A stretch of DNA of 27,915 nucleotides from Lachnospiraceae bacterium (GTDB taxonomy: Bacteria; Bacillota; Clostridia; Lachnospirales; Lachnospiraceae): positions 1 through 27,915 of the forward strand of contig JAFSRL010000268.1 of assembly GCA_017446125.1 (NCBI GenBank), written 5' to 3'. Below, one piece after another: positions 25,291 through 27,915 of this stretch. Numbering within the stretch: the first letter of the stretch is position 1; each line of letters opens with the position of its first letter. The translations under genes and the position numbers were made by a program. Under the pieces are notes generated by a model, which saw only the letters and a program-made list of their open reading frames with translations, did no database searches and was not told the DNA's origin.

Positions 25291-25370
25291 AAAAAAACCA
25301 CCCGTGTCAGTCAAAAAAACAAAAGGCTCCAATCTCGTCGTTTTCACCATATACTTTCCGAAATCCGATA

Positions 25371-25379
25371 TGCTACAAT
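25371..25379 (+). promoter_or_regulatory. Extended -10 promoter candidate for dnaD-dnaC
   Basis: TGC-TACAAT fits the extended -10 pattern TGn-TAnAAT. No clear -35 is present at 16-18 bp. Transcription would begin near 25386, upstream of the dnaD start and downstream of the DnaA-box cluster. Confidence 0.5.
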
Positions 25380-25394
25380 CAAATTCACGAAACA

Positions 25395-25416
25395 GCGGGG
25401 CTGCACTTTCCCCCGC
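25395..25416 (+). other. Hairpin in the dnaD leader
   Basis: GCGGGG (25395-25400) and CCCCGC (25411-25416) form a GC-rich 6-bp stem with a 10-nt loop, a few nt before the GGGACGG that serves as ribosome site. It has no U-run after it, so it is not an obvious terminator. Confidence 0.35.
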
Positions 25417-25438
25417 GGAAATGGGACGGATGTATGTT

Positions 25439-26467
25439 ATGATGGGGCGTGTTTCAATCAATCAGGGGACCGGGAACGAGGCGATGACGCCGGTTTCCAA
25501 TTCCTTCATCGAGTCGTATATGCCCGCGGCAAACGACGTACAGATTAAGGTATACCTGTATCTGCTTTACGCCATGCACACGGGCATCTCAACGGATGAA
25601 GTGGACCTCGCGGACCGGTTCAATTATCCGGTGCAGGACATCAGGCGCGCAATTAATTACTGGGTCGGCACCGGACTGATGGATGCGCGGTTCGACCAAA
25701 ACGGGAACCTTTCCGGACTGCACGTCGAGAACCTGATTCCCGAAACACGGGTTTCTTCGGTTACGGTACTGCCCGCCCGGTCGCAGACGATTCCGTTCAG
25801 CGGCCAGGCGGCAGCATCCGAACCATTTCACGATCCCGCGGATCCCAAGCGGCTTGAAATCCTGAATGTCATTGAGTATCTTATGGACCGGCCGCTTTCC
25901 CCGACGGATGTGTCCGTCATTGACTTTATCCGCGACGAACTCAAATTTTCCGATGATCTGATTCGTTATCTGGTAGAATATTGTATAGAGCGCGGAAAGC
26001 GTCGCTTCTCTTATATCAAGGCGGTGGCACTGGGCTGGAGCAATGACGGGATTACCACCGTGGAGGAAGCAAAGCAGCAGTCTGCGCGCTATGACAAGAA
26101 CTACTACACCATCATGAATTATCTCGGCATGGGCAACAACAACTTGACGGACATCGAGGCGAGCTACTTCACGCGCTGGCTGGAGGAGTACGCGATGCCG
26201 TTGGAGGTCATCCGGGAAGCCTGTGAAATGACCGTGGTGAAAACACAGTCAAACCGCCTCAATTACTGTGACAGGATTCTGACGCGATGGCATGAAGCCG
26301 GCATCACTTCCATCACGCAGGCACGCGCGGAAAGCACGTCCTTCCGTACGGAACAGAAAAAGAAGAAGGAACGCGCGGCAGCAAACAACACATTCAACCA
26401 GTACAAGAACTTTAAGCAGCGCGATTATGACTACGAGGCACTCAAGGAACAGCTGCTGAAAAAGTAA
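25439..26467 (+). CDS. DnaD-like primosome protein with two DnaB_2 domains
   Basis: Probable helicase-loading/primosome protein related to DnaD and DnaB of Bacillus. About 342 residues: an N-terminal winged-helix-like domain (SNSFIESYMPAANDVQIKVY, then DLADRFNYPVQDIRRAINYW) and two copies of the DnaD C-terminal domain with the YxxxIxxxW motif, YIKAVALGW and YCDRILTRW. The tail is Lys-rich (EQKKKKERAAANN), probably DNA-binding. The frame is open back to 25127 inside murC, but that part is Pro/Phe-rich and unlike the family. ATG 25439 follows GGGACGG by 9 nt; ATG 25442 (MGRVSINQ) is nearly equal, and 25430 and 25484 are possible. The dnaC-like gene follows 18 nt on, as expected for partners. 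Confidence 0.88.
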   Translation: MMGRVSINQGTGNEAMTPVSNSFIESYMPAANDVQIKVYLYLLYAMHTGISTDEVDLADRFNYPVQDIRRAINYWVGTGLMDARFDQNGNLSGLHVENLIPETRVSSVTVLPARSQTIPFSGQAAASEPFHDPADPKRLEILNVIEYLMDRPLSPTDVSVIDFIRDELKFSDDLIRYLVEYCIERGKRRFSYIKAVALGWSNDGITTVEEAKQQSARYDKNYYTIMNYLGMGNNNLTDIEASYFTRWLEEYAMPLEVIREACEMTVVKTQSNRLNYCDRILTRWHEAGITSITQARAESTSFRTEQKKKKERAAANNTFNQYKNFKQRDYDYEALKEQLLKK

Positions 26468-26485
26468 TTTGCCACCGGAGGGGAA

Positions 26486-27481
26486 ATGGCACTGACAAAC
26501 GAGCAATATGAGACCATCATGCGCGGCTATTCGGAGCAGCAGCGTTTAAACCGTCTGGAGCTCCAGAAGCGCCGCGACTTTATCGGGGAAACCATTCCCG
26601 CATATCCCGCCTTGGAGCAGCGGGCTGCGGAGTTAAGCATCTTCTACGGAAAGCAGCTCTTGAACGGCGACGAAACCGCAAGGGATGCGCTGCACAAAGA
26701 GCTGGATGCGCTCGCGCGGCAAAAGGCGGCGCTCTTAAAGGAACATGACCTTGCGAATGACTACCTGTCCGCACCCTGTCAGTGCCAGGACTGTCATGAT
26801 ACCGGTTTTGTCCGGGATGAAAACGGCAACAGCGTCAAGTGCCACTGCTTTAAGCAAAAAGAAATCACGCTCCTGTTTGAAACCTCCGGTCTGTTTCATT
26901 TGGAAACCTATCCGGATTTTTCCACGCTTTCGGAGAACAACTACCCCGCAGAGCACCGTGACAGTTACCGCGTGATTCTTGAAAAGGCGCGCAGGTTCGT
27001 TGCGGACTTTCCTGCCGGCATGCAAAACCTGCTCTTCTTCGGCAATGTGGGCACCGGAAAGACGTATTTGTCCGCCTGCATGGCGAAGGCGTTGATGAAG
27101 CAGGGGTATTCCGTGATGTACTCGTCTGCCGCCGGTCTCTTTGAGCTGATGGGCGACAACACCTTTTCGCATGACACGGCGGGACACATGCATCACATCT
27201 TCAGCTGTGACCTTTTGATCATCGACGACCTCGGAACGGAGTTTAAGACACGCATCACCGTTCCGCTTTTGTTCAGGTGCTTAAACGAGCGCGCACTGCA
27301 CAAGAAGTCCACCATCATCTCCACGAATTTGGACATCGACGACTTAAAGGAAGACTATACGGAACGTGTCTTTTCCAGAATCATCGAAACATTTTCCTTC
27401 GCGGAATTCACCGGAACGGACTTACGTTACCGCAATGCGGGTCTAAGCGCAACCGAAAAGACAACGACAAAACAAGCCTAA
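26486..27481 (+). CDS. Replicative helicase loader, DnaC/DnaI type AAA+ ATPase
   Basis: Loads the replicative helicase during initiation and restart. The 331 residues have an N-terminal helicase-binding part with a Cys cluster C98-x-C100-x2-C103 and C119-x-C121, like the zinc-binding region of DnaI, then an AAA+ domain: Walker A GNVGTGKT (186-193), Walker B LLIIDDLG (243-250), sensor-1 region TIISTNLDIDDL and the Arg-finger region ERVFSRI. The ATG follows CGGAGGGG by normal spacing. It lies between the dnaD-like gene and the PRPP synthetase on the plus strand. Either symbol, dnaC or dnaI, could be used. Confidence 0.93.
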   Translation: MALTNEQYETIMRGYSEQQRLNRLELQKRRDFIGETIPAYPALEQRAAELSIFYGKQLLNGDETARDALHKELDALARQKAALLKEHDLANDYLSAPCQCQDCHDTGFVRDENGNSVKCHCFKQKEITLLFETSGLFHLETYPDFSTLSENNYPAEHRDSYRVILEKARRFVADFPAGMQNLLFFGNVGTGKTYLSACMAKALMKQGYSVMYSSAAGLFELMGDNTFSHDTAGHMHHIFSCDLLIIDDLGTEFKTRITVPLLFRCLNERALHKKSTIISTNLDIDDLKEDYTERVFSRIIETFSFAEFTGTDLRYRNAGLSATEKTTTKQA

Positions 27482-27499
27482 GAAAGGAAGAGCATACCA

Positions 27500-27915
27500 A
27501 TGCCCAGAAGAGAAGAAAAACGCAATCTGGAAACCATCCCGGTCGGAACCTTGGGGGTCATCCCCTTACGCGGCTGCCATGAGATGGGGGAAATGGTCGA
27601 CAAGTTTTTGGTCGGCTGGCGCACGGAGCGCGAAAACGAGCACAAGGGGTCCTTGGCCTTTACGGGATATGAACGCCCCTCCTACCTGCTCTCCGCGGAG
27701 GTACCGCGCTTTGGCTCCGGCGAAGGCAAGGGCGTCATCAACGAATCGGTCCGCGGCGCGGATTTATACCTGCTGGTCGACGTCATGAACCACGCCCAGA
27801 CCTACTCCTTGTTCGGCAAACAAAACCACATGTCGCCGGACGACCACTACCAGGATTTAAAGCGCATCATTGCCGCGATTGGCGGTAAGGCGCGCCGGAT
27901 CACGGTCATCATGCC
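27500..27915 (+). CDS. prs: Ribose-phosphate pyrophosphokinase (PRPP synthetase), 5' part
   Basis: Makes PRPP from ribose 5-phosphate and ATP for nucleotide, His and Trp synthesis. Only the first 138 codons are in the window. The N-terminus MPRREEKRNLETIPVGTLG, the FGSGEGKGVINESVRGADLY segment (the phosphate-site SVRG of the family) and QNHMSPDDHYQDLKRIIAAI match the long clostridial form of the enzyme rather than the 315-residue Bacillus form; this identification is from recall. The ATG follows AAAGGAAG by about 10 nt and lies 18 nt after the loader gene. The frame is open to the right edge. Confidence 0.88.
   Translation, partial: MPRREEKRNLETIPVGTLGVIPLRGCHEMGEMVDKFLVGWRTERENEHKGSLAFTGYERPSYLLSAEVPRFGSGEGKGVINESVRGADLYLLVDVMNHAQTYSLFGKQNHMSPDDHYQDLKRIIAAIGGKARRITVIM

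Noticed and set aside
25127..25438. Upstream extension of the dnaD-like frame into murC
   Set aside because: It overlaps murC, spans the DnaA-box cluster and promoter, has no ribosome site, and reads as Phe/Pro-rich non-family sequence.

Overview
The window is ordinary chromosomal DNA of a fairly GC-rich Clostridia-type Firmicute, most likely a Lachnospiraceae-like anaerobe. The evidence is the paired glgC/glgD genes, spoVG, a DnaD-type primosome protein next to a DnaC/DnaI-type loader, a PRPP synthetase beginning MPRREEKRNLETIPVG, a small protein of the type often labelled DUF6145, and strong AGGAGG-type ribosome sites with sigma-A promoters. There are no rRNA or tRNA genes, phage genes, transposase genes or CRISPR arrays. 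Genes are tightly packed.

Layout. Positions 1-23616 are all read from the minus strand; 23770 to the end is read from the plus strand, so glgC and murC are divergent. In minus-strand transcription order: glgC-glgD; spoVG-pth-mfd; a Na/Pi cotransporter-aspS-dnaE; pfkA-trmH-family methyltransferase-proC; a secreted SleB-type cell-wall hydrolase alone between its own promoter and terminator; argF-coaX-DUF6145-like-dusB; greA-lysS (lysS runs off the left edge). On the plus strand: murC, then dnaD-like, dnaC-like and a PRPP synthetase cut by the right edge.

Most genes are housekeeping: translation (lysS, aspS, pth, dusB), transcription and repair (greA, mfd), replication (dnaE, dnaD, dnaC), wall synthesis and turnover (murC, sleB-like), amino acids (argF, proC), CoA, glycolysis and glycogen. 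Near-consensus promoters are visible before greA, the hydrolase and pfkA, with weaker ones before argF, the phosphate transporter and spoVG.

The most unusual feature is in dusB. A 108-bp palindromic element is inserted in frame in the coding sequence, adding a 36-residue segment (about 30 residues net) to the TIM barrel. Only one of the six frames of the element is free of stops, and that is the frame used. This resembles the palindromic elements found inside Rickettsia protein genes. Just upstream of dusB, a perfect 10-bp inverted repeat ends 6 nt before its start codon and covers its only Shine-Dalgarno-like bases, and two diverged copies of another short repeat lie at the end of the preceding gene. 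Two regulatory candidates also stand out: a DnaA-box cluster (one perfect box plus a 9-bp-period tandem of variants) before the dnaD-dnaC genes, and a WalR-like direct repeat in the leader of the wall-hydrolase gene.
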